Shown: positions 25,972-34,988 of the stretch, piece after piece
How positions within the stretch are numbered: the stretch's first letter is position 1
Layout: the number at the start of each line of letters is the position of its first letter
Assembly (NCBI GenBank): GCA_964458575.1
Contig: CAYWMD010000009.1
Span: forward strand, 92,649 to 156,648
Source: CAYWMD01 sp964458575
GTDB lineage: Bacteria; Verrucomicrobiota; Verrucomicrobiia; Limisphaerales; JADLHS01
Reading direction: 5' to 3'
DNA: 64,000 bases
The notes under the pieces: model-generated
The model's input: the letters and a program-made list of their open reading frames with translations, nothing else
Databases searched by the model: none
Told to the model about the DNA's origin: nothing
Program-made: the position numbers and the translations under genes

Positions 25972-26730
25972 TTAGGAGGCCGTTGGCTGTTCCAACCGCT
26001 GCTTCAGCCGCCGGGTGACTCGAAATTCGAGAAGGCGCCGGGCCGTAGCACAAAGGCGATACCGGTCGCTCCATGTGTTCAGGGACTCGCTTAGCACGTC
26101 GCGATAGAGATAAAAAACGGAAGACTGGTCGTTGCGCGCCGGCCCGAGCACGGAACAGGCGGCGGTGTAACCGGCTTCCTGTGCAAGCCGCACCACCTCG
26201 CAGTTGAACGCCCCCCCTGGATACGCGAAGTACTGAACCTTGATGCCCAGAGCGTGTTCCAAATCATTCTTACAACCGGCAATCTCTTCCCGCGCCTGGT
26301 CCGGCGTCAACCGGGTGAGATCGGGGTGAGTGCGGGTATGGCCGCCGATGGTCAGGCCTGCAGCCAGCAGTTCCTGCAACTGGCCGACACTCATTTTGCT
26401 TGAGTCACCCTCACCCTTTTGAATATGGCCGGTTGTACAGAAAAACGTCGCCGGTATTGAGAGCCGTTTCAAAATGGGAAACGCATGAGTGAAATTATCC
26501 ACCCACCCGTCATCGAAGGTCAGCACAACTGTTTTCGCCGGCTCGGAACCCTGCTTTTGAATGTACCCTACTAATTCTGCCAAGGAGGTGAAACGGTAGC
26601 CACGCCGTTTCAATTCCACCAACTGACACTCGAAACCTTGTGGCGAATGAGTGAGGCTCCAACCCTCCAGAGGGGACTGGACTTTCGGCACCATCTCCGG
26701 GGGCGCGATGTGGTGATAGAGCAGGATCAT
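25972..26730 (-). CDS. Polysaccharide deacetylase (NodB homology domain)
   Basis: This 252-residue carbohydrate esterase family 4 protein has catalytic motifs TFDDG at 71-75 (catalytic base and metal Asp), HTRTHPDL at 131-138 (metal-binding His131 and His135) and YFAYPGGAFN for motif 3. No signal peptide is evident, so it may act on a cytoplasmic or lipid-linked intermediate. The likely reaction is N- or O-deacetylation of a sugar. It lies directly upstream of the fkbH-like gene with a short gap. Confidence 0.92.
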   Translation of the reverse strand: MILLYHHIAPPEMVPKVQSPLEGWSLTHSPQGFECQLVELKRRGYRFTSLAELVGYIQKQGSEPAKTVVLTFDDGWVDNFTHAFPILKRLSIPATFFCTTGHIQKGEGDSSKMSVGQLQELLAAGLTIGGHTRTHPDLTRLTPDQAREEIAGCKNDLEHALGIKVQYFAYPGGAFNCEVVRLAQEAGYTAACSVLGPARNDQSSVFYLYRDVLSESLNTWSDRYRLCATARRLLEFRVTRRLKQRLEQPTAS

Positions 26731-26750
26731 GGAGAATTATTCAAATCAAA

Positions 26751-26906
26751 CATGCTGGAATGCGGAAACGCTGATCCCGCGTGCGCTTGGTCGCCGAAAA
26801 CAAACTGTTGAGTCCTTCCAAGAACGCCGTCGTCAAACTCGCATTTCCAATGCCTGAGGATGCCTTCCAAGTGCCGCTCAACCATTTCGGCGGCTTTGCG
26901 CATCTC
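26751..26906 (-). pseudogene. Remnant of an ISL3-like transposase C-terminus
   Basis: On the minus strand, RKAAEMVERHLEGILRHWK in one frame continues after a one-base shift as ASLTTAFLEGLNSLFSATKR. This matches the C-terminal region of ISL3-family transposases, where an EGLNSxxxAxKR motif is conserved. The frame shift and missing remainder show it is decayed. No inverted-repeat ends were identified. Confidence 0.6.
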
Positions 26907-26940
26907 GGGGCCAGCAACCCAAACCGAGCAGCCCTCGCCC

Positions 26941-26973
26941 GTGAGCGTTTGTGTTTACATGTAGAATGCGCAT
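26941..26973 (-). pseudogene. Fragment resembling the 5' end of the WcaC-like glycosyltransferase gene
   Basis: The minus strand reads MRILHVNTNAHGRG from 26973, nearly the same as the start of the gene at 22756-24081 at both protein and DNA level (about 28 of 33 bases by eye). The similarity then stops and the ISL3-like remnant follows. It appears to be a scar of duplication or rearrangement. Confidence 0.45.
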
Positions 26974-26980
26974 GGGGAAG

Positions 26981-28030
26981 TCAGGCGGAACTCGGCCGTT
27001 GCTTATAAAAAATCCGCTTGGCGCGGCGAGCAAGGTTGAGCAATTTCGGGTTGTTGCGAATGAATTTCAAGGAACGCCGGCACAGGATGCTGGTTACCGT
27101 GGCCAGAGACAGCAGTTCGACTGCGCCCTCAGCAACCATGGCAGAGTGGTTCTGAAATTTCCGCTTGTAGGCTTGCGCACCCTTGCCGAGATCAATCGTC
27201 TTGATGCCTGCATCTGCGCTGCACTCGGCCATCTTAAGCAGCAACAGAATGCCGGGAGCGAACCGGCTGGGGAGTTCAGGGTTGTAGGCGGGAAACCACC
27301 AATGCCATACGGTGCGTGAGCGGATGCCAAAGTGCACGGCGATCAGGGTATCGCCTGCGAAAAGGGCAGAAAGTATCCCCGCAAATGTTTCAGAACTGGT
27401 TTTACGCATCGTTTCAAGCGCGTCATGAGACCACTTAGGCAGGGCGCCATACTTGCGTGCTCTCCACTCGTGCATTTTCTGCATGACGCAGAGGTCCGAC
27501 GAATTCCGAACGAAACGAAGCGGACCTAACTCGCGTTCCACCTTTCTGGCCGAAACCGCCAATTTCCCCAACTGTCTCTTCCCGTCTTCATTCAGCGACG
27601 CTTGATAGGCTTTGAATCCCTCAGAAAGATCCATGATCGGAGATTCAGCCGTGCGGCAGTGAAATCGGCGAAAGGTTTCCTGGCTGGGGAGCAAATGGTC
27701 GAACTCCCAAGCTTTGAGACCGCAGCCGCGAATCAGGTCCTTGGCAGTCCATTGAACTGACGGTAATGCGATGACTCCCTGATAATCGCACATGTCTAAA
27801 TTCTTCCCGAAGCCGGGGCGCACGAGTTGAAACGGAAAGAAACCAGCCACCTTACCATCCGGGTTCTGCAGAACACCGACAAATACATTGTCCGTCGCTT
27901 GAGCAACCGCCAGGGTGAATTCAGGACAGAAGAAAGGACTTTCGAGCGCAGGATTTGCAGACTGGATGGCCGACCAGGCGGCGATGTGTTCGGGCGTCAA
28001 ATCGTTTCCAGGTAAGACAGAGACTTGCAT
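26981..28030 (-). CDS. GNAT/CelD-like acyltransferase
   Basis: This 349-residue protein resembles the CelD/BcsL (FemAB-related) GNAT group found in exopolysaccharide loci. The signature C-terminal half includes AVHFGIRSRTVWHWWFPAYN and IDLGKGAQAYKRKFQN, where the GxxxYKxxF pattern is characteristic. Such proteins are thought to acylate polysaccharide or its intermediates. No signal peptide is present, so a cytoplasmic location is likely. The start at 28030 (MQVSVLPGND) has no competing upstream ATG. It is the first gene after a 200-bp gap and may have its own promoter. Confidence 0.85.
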   Translation of the reverse strand: MQVSVLPGNDLTPEHIAAWSAIQSANPALESPFFCPEFTLAVAQATDNVFVGVLQNPDGKVAGFFPFQLVRPGFGKNLDMCDYQGVIALPSVQWTAKDLIRGCGLKAWEFDHLLPSQETFRRFHCRTAESPIMDLSEGFKAYQASLNEDGKRQLGKLAVSARKVERELGPLRFVRNSSDLCVMQKMHEWRARKYGALPKWSHDALETMRKTSSETFAGILSALFAGDTLIAVHFGIRSRTVWHWWFPAYNPELPSRFAPGILLLLKMAECSADAGIKTIDLGKGAQAYKRKFQNHSAMVAEGAVELLSLATVTSILCRRSLKFIRNNPKLLNLARRAKRIFYKQRPSSA

Positions 28031-28090
28031 GTTGGCGAAACAATCGGCGGTGATCAGACCGATTGCCCAAATTCATTTCCAGTTCAGGTG

Positions 28091-28140
28091 ATGAAGCGGG
28101 CTGAAGCCCACGCTCCTGAGCGCGGCATTGATGCCGCTTG
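28091..28140. repeat. Pair of short intergenic hairpins
   Basis: GGGCT-ga-AGCCC (28098-28109) is followed by GCGGCAT-tg-ATGCCGC (28122-28137). They resemble the hairpins at 11263-11395 and 61048-61152 in having a two- to three-base loop. They lie between the PIG-L gene stop and the CelD-like gene start, a gap of about 200 bases that holds no gene. Confidence 0.5.
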
Positions 28141-28226
28141 AACGTTGAATAGCCCTAAACTTCAGCTTAAGGAGTCTTTGTTTTTTCGCATTTGAGCCTC
28201 GTTACCTCGACTCCTACAGGCTGGTG

Positions 28227-29087
28227 CTACAGCACCTCATTCACGATTCCGCAGTAGTCCTCGGCAGGAAGCGCGACAAACGCCTCGGCAGCCTTCTTTC
28301 CGCTCTTTTGAATCAATTGATAACCGCGCACCCAAGCCATGCCCTGCGCGAAGGTCACATAATCCACCTCCTGGAGTTGGGACACATAGTTTTTCACGAG
28401 AGCGACCTTGGCGTCGAGATGGGCGGTGATGTCGAAGTAAGCGTTCGGGTCGAGCGTGGTCCAGATTTCGTAGCCAAGGACGAGCATGGTGGGGGTTTTG
28501 CACGCCTTGGCAAAGAGGATGTTCGCCGCCCGGTGATCCGGATGAACATCGAGAAACCAGGGAAGGATCACGACATCCGGTCGCACTGAGTCCAGGACAG
28601 CGCGGAGTTTTTCCACTGTCGCGTCATCAACAACAATTCCTCGGTCAGGCAATTCTAAAAAAGAAACCGACTTGGCATTCAGGGCTTTGGCGGTCTTCAG
28701 CAACTCATGCTTGCGCCTTTCGACAAGCTGCGCTTTTTGCTGTTCCACCGCCATGGCGGCTTCCGGCGCAAAACCATAGCCCGCGCCATCGGTCAGGAGT
28801 ACAATGTGAATCTCGGCCACATCACGATGCGCCCACAGGATTCCGCCAGCGCCGATGGCCTCGTCATCAGAATGTGGAGAAATGGCGAGAATTCGCTTTC
28901 CAATGGGAAAGAGAAGTTCGCGCGGCTCCCAGGCGGTCACAAAAAGCTTCCGCCAAATCCGGTAATCAGCGCTCCTCCCGCTTGAAAGTGCAGGCCTGAT
29001 GTAGCCGATAAACCGGGAGTATGAAACCAAGCCAAGAAGCCACCGCCTAGGATGGATTTTGTACTGCTCGCAGAAATGCCTGATCAT
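28227..29087 (-). CDS. PIG-L/LmbE family deacetylase
   Basis: This 286-residue zinc-dependent deacetylase of the PIG-L family has the metal-binding motif SPHSDDE at about 70-76 and the second motif HPDH in LDVHPDHRAANILF. Enzymes of this family remove acetyl groups from N-acetylglucosamine-type substrates. In this locus it probably acts on a glycan precursor. ATG at 29087 (MIRHFCEQYK) is preferred to an upstream GTG at 29111. It is one of three deacetylase-type enzymes in the locus, with ChbG and the NodB-type protein. Confidence 0.9.
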   Translation of the reverse strand: MIRHFCEQYKIHPRRWLLGLVSYSRFIGYIRPALSSGRSADYRIWRKLFVTAWEPRELLFPIGKRILAISPHSDDEAIGAGGILWAHRDVAEIHIVLLTDGAGYGFAPEAAMAVEQQKAQLVERRKHELLKTAKALNAKSVSFLELPDRGIVVDDATVEKLRAVLDSVRPDVVILPWFLDVHPDHRAANILFAKACKTPTMLVLGYEIWTTLDPNAYFDITAHLDAKVALVKNYVSQLQEVDYVTFAQGMAWVRGYQLIQKSGKKAAEAFVALPAEDYCGIVNEVL

Positions 29088-29260
29088 AAAACTGAAACCC
29101 ACGCGCCGCACGCCCCGGCGGCGCCGTCAGGTTCACTTCAGCCTTCATGCCATGCAGCCGGGTCGGAGTATTGCAGATACAGAATCCCGGGATTCATTCC
29201 TTGCGGTTGGCGGCTGGAACTCCAGAGGTGCGGTCGTGCTGACAGCCCCACCCGACTACT

Positions 29261-30436
29261 TCAACTTCGTATGAGACCGGAGAAGAACTGGTTTCGGGCG
29301 ACCTCATAGCTAAAATATTTCCTGCCAACCGACGCCGCAGTTTTGCCAAGGCAAAGTCTGACCTCGGCAGATTGAAGAATTCTTGAAAGCGCTTGAACCA
29401 GCATCTCCGGTTTCTGCGTTTCCACCACCTCGGCGACACCGGGGTTCTCCCGCGCCCAGCACACTGCTGAACAGTAGTCCGGCCCGCAGATCAACAGCGG
29501 CAAGGCCACCGCCGTATAGTCCGTCAGTTTGCTTGGGAAACTGAGTTGCGCGTTGGCCTTGTCACGTGGTGCGAACGACATCGGTACGAACAACAGGTCT
29601 GCCTCCGCGCGCAGCCGCGCCAGGAGTTCCTCCGATGTCACCAGCCCGCGCATTTCAACGTTGGGCGCGGTCAGCCCATTCCGGGTTGCCTGCTCCCTCG
29701 TGCGTGGGCTGTAGATGACCAGCCTCCCGCCCAACGGTAGCACCGATTCCGCAACGCCCTGGAGCGCGGCCCAGTATGCGTCTTCGATGTTACCAGCGTA
29801 AGCGATTGTCGGTTGCTTTGGCTGGTCTTTAAGGCGTTCGGGCGGAAGGTCGTAAACGAGAGCGTCCTTGGCGCGTCCAGGGTAAAGGACTTGCGCGCCG
29901 ACCCCGTGGCGCTTTCGATATTCCTTCTCCATGTAGGGCGAAACGCAGAATCTGGCTGCGGCTTGCCGATAGACTTTGCCCAATGCAAGATGCAGGAGAG
30001 GTCGCAGAAACTCTGGAAAGCACGCCATTTCATTGAAGGGGTCGTGTAGTATCAAATGCAATGGTATGCCCAACTTTCGCGCCAAACGGGCGGCTGGCAG
30101 CCAGGCATAGCCATGATGGACCGTTAGAACAGCATCCACTTGAAACCGGGAAATTCTGCGGCGGGCGCCGGCCAAATCCAAGCCTGCCAAGGCTACATAC
30201 AGCGGCGCATACCATTTCCCATAACGCGTCGGAAGAAGCCGTGCCAGCCGAGTGGATGTCTGGTCGTATCGCACAGCAGGCAGCCGCCGGGATGGTTTGG
30301 AAAGAGCTGGCCACGGCTCCAAGATGAGCAGCCGCTCGGGCGGGTAATCCTGCAAAAGCCGGTAAAGCAGCGCCGAGCCGTGGTAAGAGCATTCCACCGG
30401 CACATCGCCGAGGTAGAGTAAGCGAGGAAGGTTCAT
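29261..30436 (-). CDS. GT-B glycosyltransferase
   Basis: This 391-residue protein has an N-terminal domain beginning RLLYLGDVPVECSYHGSALL and a C-terminal domain with PTIAYAGNIEDAYWAALQGV and LSFPSKLTDYTAVALPLLIC, the latter typical of the donor-site region of GT4-like enzymes (PSKLxDYxAxxxP). The specific donor is unknown. It overlaps the upstream DUF5672 gene by ATGA. Downstream, 173 bases separate it from the PIG-L gene. Confidence 0.87.
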   Translation of the reverse strand: MNLPRLLYLGDVPVECSYHGSALLYRLLQDYPPERLLILEPWPALSKPSRRLPAVRYDQTSTRLARLLPTRYGKWYAPLYVALAGLDLAGARRRISRFQVDAVLTVHHGYAWLPAARLARKLGIPLHLILHDPFNEMACFPEFLRPLLHLALGKVYRQAAARFCVSPYMEKEYRKRHGVGAQVLYPGRAKDALVYDLPPERLKDQPKQPTIAYAGNIEDAYWAALQGVAESVLPLGGRLVIYSPRTREQATRNGLTAPNVEMRGLVTSEELLARLRAEADLLFVPMSFAPRDKANAQLSFPSKLTDYTAVALPLLICGPDYCSAVCWARENPGVAEVVETQKPEMLVQALSRILQSAEVRLCLGKTAASVGRKYFSYEVARNQFFSGLIRS

Positions 30437-31284
30437 TCAAAAGTTGAAAGCAGAAAGAACTGCTTCCAAAACTCCCGATCTGTCTTGTTCCACGCGTGGC
30501 ATCCAAATGGCAGCCTATTCCCAAGGCGCTCGTAGCAGTATCGTGGAGCGTATTCGACGGAAAAAGCCAATGCTTCATCCGGAGCAGGAATGCTAAAATG
30601 ATCGACGAATCGCTTGGCCATAAATGACCAAAACCCATCCTCGTTCCCGCTATAGGCAATCCAGTAGTCGAGGTTGTTTCTGAAGCCACCGTGAAACATT
30701 GCTGCCGCCAACAGCTTCAGCAATAGACCAGCCGAAGGCAACTTGCCGACCCGAGAAATTAGCATTCGATCCCAGCCCGAATAGCCATGTCGCTTCGACT
30801 GAAGCACTTGACGGAATGTGGAAACGCGGCGCAAGGACAAACCTCCGTTGCCCACTGCCCATAAACCTTGGGAAGAATCCTGACTGCAGTCGCGAAACCA
30901 TGGGGCTCCTACGTAATCCCAGCCCTTCTGACACCACATCTCCAAATCATGCGAAAATACCAAGCAATCCAGCTGGTAAATCAAGATGTACTCGTAGTCC
31001 CTAAACGCCTCGTAGAACACGGGCGACACCATTAGCCGATTATATCCCGCAATTCCTCGGAAATAGGCATCAGCAAATCGTATCAATTGAAACCCCGGAA
31101 AATCGAGCGTCAGACTGCTTGGAGCAATCATGATGCGATCGTATTCTCCCAAATAATGTTGTAGATGCCTCAACGAAATATTTTCGTCGGCCGTTAGTGG
31201 CAGACGGTGAACTGGTGTAACTACGGCTACCAGTTTCGTGGGGCGCCCGGACTTCCTGATGATCCGCTTCATGCTAGGAATCAT
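30433..31284 (-). CDS. DUF5672 family putative glycosyltransferase
   Basis: This 283-residue protein carries the hallmarks of the DUF5672 family: VAVVTPVHRLPLTADENISL at the start, then YEYILIYQLDCLVF and WDYVGAPWF, which resemble the nucleotide-sugar site of a GT-A enzyme with an acidic residue in QLDCLVF, and VGNGGLSLRR. Family proteins occur in capsule and LPS loci. ATG at 31284 is chosen, with 31272 as an alternative. It overlaps the downstream glycosyltransferase by ATGA. Confidence 0.85.
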   Translation of the reverse strand: MIPSMKRIIRKSGRPTKLVAVVTPVHRLPLTADENISLRHLQHYLGEYDRIMIAPSSLTLDFPGFQLIRFADAYFRGIAGYNRLMVSPVFYEAFRDYEYILIYQLDCLVFSHDLEMWCQKGWDYVGAPWFRDCSQDSSQGLWAVGNGGLSLRRVSTFRQVLQSKRHGYSGWDRMLISRVGKLPSAGLLLKLLAAAMFHGGFRNNLDYWIAYSGNEDGFWSFMAKRFVDHFSIPAPDEALAFSVEYAPRYCYERLGNRLPFGCHAWNKTDREFWKQFFLLSTFE

Positions 31285-31297
31285 TCCGTTATCCAAA

Positions 31298-33148
31298 CTA
31301 GACCCGGAATCCAAAAATATTTGTTTGCACGTCCATGCCGCAAATAATTGTGCGTGCAAACAATGGTTGCCTCGCCGGTGCCGCCGGTTCTACAAACATG
31401 CGAAATCCTGAATCGTGCAACAAATTGATTACAGTATGAAGGTCCTGTGCCCGGTTGAGAAAGGAATGATGTTCAACGAACACGTGCGCCACGTTTTTCA
31501 GTAGATCGGCGCAATCCCGCAATACCTCAGTCTCGGCGCCTTCAATGTCCAGTTTCAGCAACGCGACCGGCTGTTGCAGATAGTCACGCAAGCGGCATGT
31601 GTGTACTGAAACCGTTTTCGGTGTCTGCGGCGCTTGTGAAATCCGCCCCGCGAGCGATCCCTCCGGCTGGAAGGACAGAATGGTTTCACATTTCCACAAT
31701 GCTTTCGGAACCAATTGCACATCGTCGAGTTCATAGGTCTGGCAGTTCCGCTGAAGAACCTCGAAAATGGCGGGGTCCGCCTCAAAAGCAATGACCTTGC
31801 TGTCCGGATACAGGCACTTGAAGTACAGCACGCTGAGGCCAATGTTCGCCCCGCCGTCAATGACGAGAGGTTTGGGACTGTTTGCCGCGAACCGATACAG
31901 TTGGCGCTCGAATAGTTCTTTGAGCATCTCCAGGTAAGTGCATGCGTCAATAAACTCGATGGTGCGTCCGAACAACTGCGTTTGACCGGGCGTGTAGCGG
32001 GGCAGCCGCTCCAACCGGCGCCGCTCTCGGTTTTCCTGCCTGACCTGAGGTGAGCGCATCGTTTTGAGCATCGACTTGAGTTCCCGTTTGACCGTCGTAG
32101 GCAGAAGGGCTTTGGCCTTGCGAACCCCATTCCCAATGCGCGCCCGCGCTCGGCCAGTGAAAGTCCAGCCAAAAAGCTCCTTCATTTCACGAGGAGACAC
32201 CTTGTTGTCGCAACCCAGTTCCGCGCGGCCCCAGGCTTCCCGACTTTGGGCATCCGCCGGATGACAGAACAACTCGGGAAAGCGTCGGCGGATCGTGCCC
32301 TCACAAACGTACTGCAACGCCAAATTGAGCAAATGTGGATTGTCGCGATAGAAAGGCACGTTTGAAAGAGCTTCTGCGGACGTTTCAGCGTAATTACCAA
32401 AAATGCACACCTTGGCGCCGAAACAAGCGGCATAGGCCAGTTGCGATCCAAAGCCATTCGTGGTAACAAACTCGAATTCTCCAAACAAATCCCTCATCTT
32501 TTGGAGTGTCCACGGATCGGCGCCATCGGCACCTTGGACCACTTTGAACCCACCCGCTTGGAACTCGGAAACCCAGTGGCCGTTCTTCCAACAATGCGCT
32601 GAAACACAAATGATGATTTCCTGAAAGTGCTTTCGCACATTGGTAATCGTCCGAACGTAGGATTCAGCATCCCATTTATGCTTGGTCTCTCCGAGGGAGT
32701 GAACCGGCATGACAAGCAGGCTGCCTTTTCGGCGCTCGATGCGATTGTCTGCGGTATAGATAATGGGAAGCCCGATCGCCCGAGCATGCGGGAATCCTTG
32801 GGAGTGTAAAAACCCCTCCTGACCTTTTGTGGCGACCCAATAGCGCTCAGTCTTCAGGTGAGAAATCGTCGCGCCAAACAGTTGTTCGGGATACACCAAG
32901 TTACGGTTGCTGGGATACCACCCATGCACCCAAACGCCCGTGGTTTCCTTGGGCGGCTTGTCGAAACCACAGTATCTGGCCGCGATATAGTCCGAGCCGT
33001 ATAGGTTGCGGTAAAGCCCTGCCGCCGGATCACGCAGGTGTGGAGCCGGAAACTTCAACCTGGGAACGAAAGTTGTTCGTGATGCAGACACCCCTGCTGG
33101 CGGAATTCCGGTTTCCGGCGTGACTTGTTGCTGTCCGGATTGAGGCAT
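31298..33148 (-). CDS. Fusion of a glycosyltransferase-like domain with an FkbM methyltransferase
   Basis: This 616-residue two-domain protein has an N-terminal part (about 1-330) with a GT-B-like pattern (WVHGWYPSNRNLVYPEQLFG, KGSLLVMPVHSLGETKHKWD, FVTTNGFGSQLAYAACFGAK), suggesting a capsule-type transferase I cannot name. The C-terminal part (about 415 onward) is an FkbM methyltransferase: VIDGGANIGLSVLYFKCLYP binds SAM, and LLKLDIEGAETEVLRDCADL is the second family motif. FkbM enzymes O-methylate sugars. The fusion would join sugar transfer or recognition to methylation. A GTG at 33190, inside the PseI gene end, is an alternative start. Confidence 0.82.
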   Translation of the reverse strand: MPQSGQQQVTPETGIPPAGVSASRTTFVPRLKFPAPHLRDPAAGLYRNLYGSDYIAARYCGFDKPPKETTGVWVHGWYPSNRNLVYPEQLFGATISHLKTERYWVATKGQEGFLHSQGFPHARAIGLPIIYTADNRIERRKGSLLVMPVHSLGETKHKWDAESYVRTITNVRKHFQEIIICVSAHCWKNGHWVSEFQAGGFKVVQGADGADPWTLQKMRDLFGEFEFVTTNGFGSQLAYAACFGAKVCIFGNYAETSAEALSNVPFYRDNPHLLNLALQYVCEGTIRRRFPELFCHPADAQSREAWGRAELGCDNKVSPREMKELFGWTFTGRARARIGNGVRKAKALLPTTVKRELKSMLKTMRSPQVRQENRERRRLERLPRYTPGQTQLFGRTIEFIDACTYLEMLKELFERQLYRFAANSPKPLVIDGGANIGLSVLYFKCLYPDSKVIAFEADPAIFEVLQRNCQTYELDDVQLVPKALWKCETILSFQPEGSLAGRISQAPQTPKTVSVHTCRLRDYLQQPVALLKLDIEGAETEVLRDCADLLKNVAHVFVEHHSFLNRAQDLHTVINLLHDSGFRMFVEPAAPARQPLFARTIICGMDVQTNIFGFRV

Positions 33149-33171
33149 CGGGAGTAGAGGATCTACGGTAG

Positions 33172-34230
33172 TTAACAGATCAAATCCCACGAGAGTGGGG
33201 TTCCGGCCTGGGTGTCGCGCGCGGCTCGTTGCCCGAGCACGCTCGGCAAATGCTTTGGGGCCAAACCGTGACCGGGGCGGATGGAGCGGACATTTTTGTC
33301 CGTGAAAAGTTCACCCGCTTTGATGTCTTCAACGACAAATAACGAACGGCGGAAAATCCGGCTGGCGGCTTCCTTCTCGGTGACTTCGTAATTCACTTGA
33401 CCCAAGGCTTTCTCGGCTACCCTCACGGCAGCCACCATGGCTTTGAATTCCGCAGGTTCGAGTGAGAAAGCGGCGTCGGGCCCGCCGTCGCTGCGACGGA
33501 GGGTGAAGTGTTTCTCGATGATACACGCACCAAGAGCAACCGCCGCAACTGGCACCGATATACCCAATGTGTGATCCGATAGGCCCAACGGGACGCCAAA
33601 CGCTTCACTCAAATGGGGAATCGTGCGCAGGTTCATCTCCTCGGGCGGTGACGGGTAGGCACTGGTGCATTTAAGCAGGGCTAACTGGGTACATCCCGCC
33701 TCGCGAAGTGTGCGAACCGCCTCGTCGATTTCTGCCAACGTCGCCATCCCCGTTGACATGATGACAGGCTTGCCTGTGCTGGCAACCTTACAGAGCAGGC
33801 CGGTGTCCACCAGTTCAAACGAGGCAATCTTGTGCGCTGGCACCTCCATGCGCTCGAGAAAGTCCACGGCGGAATCGTCGAAGGGCGTGGAGAAGAGCGA
33901 AAGACCCAGTTCGTCCACCAGTTGCTTCAGCTTCGGCTGCCAGTCCCACGGGGTGTAAGCCTCGCCGTAGAGTTCGTAAAGATTCCGGCCTTCCCAGAGA
34001 GCGCCCTTGCCAATCAGGAACTCAGGCCGGCGTGAATCAATGGTCAGGGTGTCGGGCGTGTAAGTCTGGAGCTTGATGGCGTCAGCGCCGGCCTCCTTGG
34101 CCGCGCGGACCAGTTCCACCGCCTTGTCGAAGCTCTGCCCGTGATTGGCCGACATCTCGGCGATGACGTATGTCGGTTCACCGCAACCGACTTTTCGGCC
34201 ATTTATGACGATGGAATTCAAAGTGTGCAT
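33172..34230 (-). CDS. pseI: Pseudaminic acid synthase
   Basis: This 352-residue member of the NeuB family has a TIM-barrel N-terminus (EPTYVIAEMSANHGQSFDKA, KLQTYTPDTLTIDS) and a C-terminal SAF/antifreeze-like domain (RSLFVVEDIKAGELFTDKNV, RPGHGLAPKHLPSVLGQ). It condenses 2,4-diacetamido-2,4,6-trideoxy-L-altrose with phosphoenolpyruvate to give pseudaminic acid. The close presence of PseB, C, F, G and H supports PseI over NeuB or legionaminate synthase. ATG at 34230 is preferred; a TTG at 34248 overlaps the upstream SDR stop. Confidence 0.93.
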   Translation of the reverse strand: MHTLNSIVINGRKVGCGEPTYVIAEMSANHGQSFDKAVELVRAAKEAGADAIKLQTYTPDTLTIDSRRPEFLIGKGALWEGRNLYELYGEAYTPWDWQPKLKQLVDELGLSLFSTPFDDSAVDFLERMEVPAHKIASFELVDTGLLCKVASTGKPVIMSTGMATLAEIDEAVRTLREAGCTQLALLKCTSAYPSPPEEMNLRTIPHLSEAFGVPLGLSDHTLGISVPVAAVALGACIIEKHFTLRRSDGGPDAAFSLEPAEFKAMVAAVRVAEKALGQVNYEVTEKEAASRIFRRSLFVVEDIKAGELFTDKNVRSIRPGHGLAPKHLPSVLGQRAARDTQAGTPLSWDLIC

Positions 34231-34244
34231 CCGTGATGTGAGGT

Positions 34245-34988
34245 TCAAGCAGTGCTGCCGGCGTCCACGGTGAGATTCGTGCCGGTGATCGCCGCCGCTT
34301 CGTCTGAGAGTAAAAAGCTAACTGCAGCGGCAACTTCGTTGACCGACGCCAGCCGCCCCAGCGGCGAGCGTCTGCGGATGGACGCGAGTTGGTCGGGCTG
34401 GAGCCCCGCCGACATGTCGGTTTCCATGTAACCCGGCGACACGGTGTTCACGGTAATGGCCACCGGCCCTACTTCGCGGGCGAGGGCGCGTGAAAAACCC
34501 TGCAGGCCCGCCTTGGTGGCGGCATATACACTCAGTCCCCGGAAGCCTGTAAACCCAATGATCGAGGCGATGTTGATGATGCGACCGCGTCGCTGAAGCA
34601 GCATCGGCCGCAGGGCGTATTTGGTCAGGAGGATAGTGCCAAGCAAGTTGACGTTTATCTGTGAGGCGATCTCCGAATCGTGCTGGGTGGCTAGGATGCC
34701 GTCGTGGGCAACCGCGGCATTGTTCACCAAGCCATAGAGCGGGCCAACTTCGGTAGTGATGCGGGCGACTACATCATGCAATTGATCGTATCGAGAAAGG
34801 TCCAGTTGGGTAAAAGTCACTTGGTGCGGGCTGGATGCACGCGCCATCAGGGCTTTCAATGGGGGAGAGAGCTTGCGCCCAGCAGCAACGATGTGATAGC
34901 CAGAGCCGCTGAGTTTTTCGGCAATCGCCAAGCCCAATCCGCGGGTGGCACCCGTTACCAAGACAATTTTCGGCTTACTTAAAGTCAT
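34245..34988 (-). CDS. SDR family oxidoreductase (FabG-like ketoreductase)
   Basis: This 247-residue classical short-chain dehydrogenase has the NAD(P) motif VTGATRGLGLAIA at 11-23, NNAA in YGLVNNAAVAH, a catalytic Ser in IASIIGF and YAATK for Tyr and Lys, and ends in GTNLTVDAGSTA. The closest overall type is 3-oxoacyl-ACP reductase. It lies between pseI and an adenylating ligase with an ACP, so it may reduce an ACP-bound acyl group, for example to a 3-hydroxyacyl, destined for pseudaminic acid. That role is inferred from context only. It overlaps the ligase gene by 14 bases. Confidence 0.9.
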   Translation of the reverse strand: MTLSKPKIVLVTGATRGLGLAIAEKLSGSGYHIVAAGRKLSPPLKALMARASSPHQVTFTQLDLSRYDQLHDVVARITTEVGPLYGLVNNAAVAHDGILATQHDSEIASQINVNLLGTILLTKYALRPMLLQRRGRIINIASIIGFTGFRGLSVYAATKAGLQGFSRALAREVGPVAITVNTVSPGYMETDMSAGLQPDQLASIRRRSPLGRLASVNEVAAAVSFLLSDEAAAITGTNLTVDAGSTA

